Below are positions 6,151 to 6,658 of a stretch of DNA of 6,658 nt, piece after piece. A model generated the notes under the pieces. That model was given only the letters and a program-made list of their open reading frames with translations. It did no database searches and was not told the DNA's origin. Every line of letters starts with the position of its first letter. The stretch's first letter is position 1. A program made the position numbers and the translations under genes. The DNA comes from an uncultured Eubacteriales bacterium (lineage in GTDB: Bacteria; Bacillota; Clostridia; Peptostreptococcales; Anaerovoracaceae): contig CADCRD010000092.1 in NCBI GenBank assembly GCA_902803725.1, positions 1-6,658 of the forward strand, written 5' to 3'.

Positions 6151-6254
6151 AGTTTTGTTCCCACAGAACGGTCACCGCATTTGCGGTGGATGCTTCGCTG
6201 GCATTGTTTTGCGGGAACTTTTTTCATGCCGGGGCTGCGAATCCGAATACTCAT
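6135..6254 (-). CDS. Possible 39-aa basic peptide (short ORF)
   Basis: An ATG at 6254 preceded by AAAGGAG nine bases upstream opens a frame of 39 codons ending in TGA (6135-6137), 40 bases before the 132-aa gene. The peptide begins MSIRIRSPGMKK, is very basic, has two cysteines (C18, C26) and no hydrophobic segment or signal peptide. It could be a leader peptide of the operon. Against it, the whole 3' half lies over a strong inverted repeat that makes better sense as an RNA structure on the other strand, and other frames there are open too, as happens over repeats. I list it because of the good ribosome binding site, with low confidence. Confidence 0.25.
   Translation of the reverse strand: MSIRIRSPGMKKVPAKQCQRSIHRKCGDRSVGTKLVYNT
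6157..6224 (+). ncRNA. Candidate small RNA: three-way junction with terminator
   Basis: The outer stem pairs GTTCCC (6157-6162) with GGGAAC (6213-6218), then, after one A-C mismatch, CAGAAC (6164-6169) with GTTTTG (6206-6211, one G-U pair). Inside are two hairpins: CACCGC with GCGGTG (6173-6178/6183-6188, loop ATTT) and ATGC with GCAT (6190-6193/6201-6204, loop TTCGCTG). Six T residues follow at once (6219-6224), so the outer stem doubles as an intrinsic terminator. On the minus strand the same fold is followed by AAAACTAG, which is no terminator. With a promoter whose start falls on the first stem base, this reads as a self-contained RNA of about 68 nt. It matches no RNA class I recognise. 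An alternative is a dispersed intergenic repeat of REP or MITE type, which could be tested by counting genomic copies. Confidence 0.42.
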
Positions 6255-6425
6255 CGGTGCATTCTCCTTTCTTTGTATATTCCATCTAACAGCATAAAGC
6301 TGAGTATGGTCTTTGTTTGAACCTTACACATATTTAAATGCACAAGCAGGTCATTTTGTGACATCCGTTTTATGTATTTCGATTGTTTTTCAAACAAATC
6401 AGATTTCTCTCAATTCTTTGGAAGC

Positions 6426-6454
6426 TTAAATAATCCCGCTTCGTTGGGTATAAT
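6426..6454 (+). promoter_or_regulatory. Likely promoter of the right-hand sigma gene
   Basis: A perfect TATAAT (6449-6454) lies 17 bases after a weak -35, TTAAAT (6426-6431), giving a leader of about 72 bases before the GTG at 6533. Overlapping it, GGAAGC (6420-6425) and CGTT (6442-6445) are 16 bases apart, a spacing like ECF-sigma promoters (GGAAC and CGT), so autoregulation by the sigma factor is possible but unproven. The stretch 6255-6425 holds no other gene or clear signal that I can see apart from the ribosome binding site of the short ORF at 6264-6270. Confidence 0.45.
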
Positions 6455-6532
6455 GCATTCCGTATAAAATATCTGCAAAAAAATGCAACTTTGTGATTCT
6501 GCTCCGTCTAATAGGTGAAAGGAGTTGGTACT

Positions 6533-6658
6533 GTGCCTCAGGAAATTCAGGAAAGCAGCCGTTCAGTCATAGAGCGGCTGATGGAACAGTACGGCAGCAG
6601 CCTATTGAGAATGTGCGCCCTCTATCTGAAGGACGCGGATCTCGCGCAGGACGCTGTG
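6533..6658 (+). CDS. ECF-type sigma factor, N-terminal part (runs off window)
   Basis: GTG at 6533-6535 follows AAAGGAG (6518-6524) by eight bases and opens a frame that stays open for all 42 remaining codons. The visible sequence, with ERLMEQYGSSLLRMCALYLKD and then DADLAQDAV, is the start of sigma region 2 in ECF factors: a helix with Y-G-LLR-C, then the acidic helix that contacts core RNA polymerase. Region 4 and the stop lie to the right. An anti-sigma gene would be expected downstream. The gene is divergent from the secretion operon and separated from it by the structured-RNA region, so it could control that operon. Its base composition (32 G or C in 6541-6600) is higher than that of the operon. 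Confidence 0.78.
   Translation, partial: MPQEIQESSRSVIERLMEQYGSSLLRMCALYLKDADLAQDAV

Noticed and set aside
6143..6171. Minus-strand TATACA as promoter of the secretion operon
   Set aside because: The -35 position at 17-base spacing reads CCGTTC and no TG extension precedes the -10, so support is too weak to annotate.
6350..6362. Short inverted repeat GTCA-TTTTG-TGAC
   Set aside because: Four-base arms occur often by chance in AT-rich DNA, and there is no second copy or associated promoter.
1..6658. CRISPR array, tRNA, rRNA, transposase or prophage genes
   Set aside because: No direct-repeat array, tRNA-like cloverleaf, rRNA-like stretch, or recombinase or transposase reading frame was seen on either strand.

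Overview
The window looks like chromosomal DNA of a low-to-mid GC Gram-positive anaerobe of the Clostridia (Bacillota). The signs are AGGAGG-type ribosome binding sites before almost every gene, a sigma/anti-sigma pair with a DUF4367-like anti-sigma, a Bcr/Lan-type ABC transporter, and small secreted proteins with Gram-positive signal peptides. No species can be named from the sequence.

Layout. Positions 1-228 (+) are the C-terminal end of clpB, closed by a strong intrinsic terminator (251-291). Positions 298-1661 (-) hold an ECF-type sigma factor and a one-pass membrane anti-sigma factor. They overlap by ATGA and are driven by a near-consensus promoter (1731-1759) that also fixes the sigma start. 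Positions 1811-6094 (-) are a compact operon in this transcription order: a 132-aa secreted protein; a 105-nt gap with two hairpins; a 364-aa secreted protein; ABC permease 1 (TTG start); ABC permease 2; ABC ATPase; and a 123-aa secreted protein. Upstream, at 6122-6224 (+), sits a promoter followed by a compact three-way-junction RNA ending in six T residues. A 39-codon ORF with a good ribosome binding site lies opposite it. At 6533 (+) a second ECF-type sigma factor begins with GTG and runs off the window.

How it may work (inference). The ATPase has Glu-His where most ABC ATPases have the Q-loop glutamine, as in the E-loop of lantibiotic-immunity (LanF) and bacitracin-type exporters. Its two permeases are probably paralogues, sharing an STRCS motif at nearly the same residue position. 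With two small Sec-secreted, Cys-containing proteins at the ends of the operon and a larger secreted protein in the middle, the layout suggests a secreted antimicrobial or interaction protein with a dedicated export or immunity pump. No family assignment proves this. Sigma genes flank the operon and are candidate regulators.

Composition. The clpB end is GC-rich (40 of the first 60 bases), the operon is AT-richer (24 of 60 at 2881-2940), and GC rises again in the right-hand sigma gene (32 of 60 at 6541-6600). The middle could be an acquired module, although codon bias of a highly expressed clpB could explain part of the contrast.
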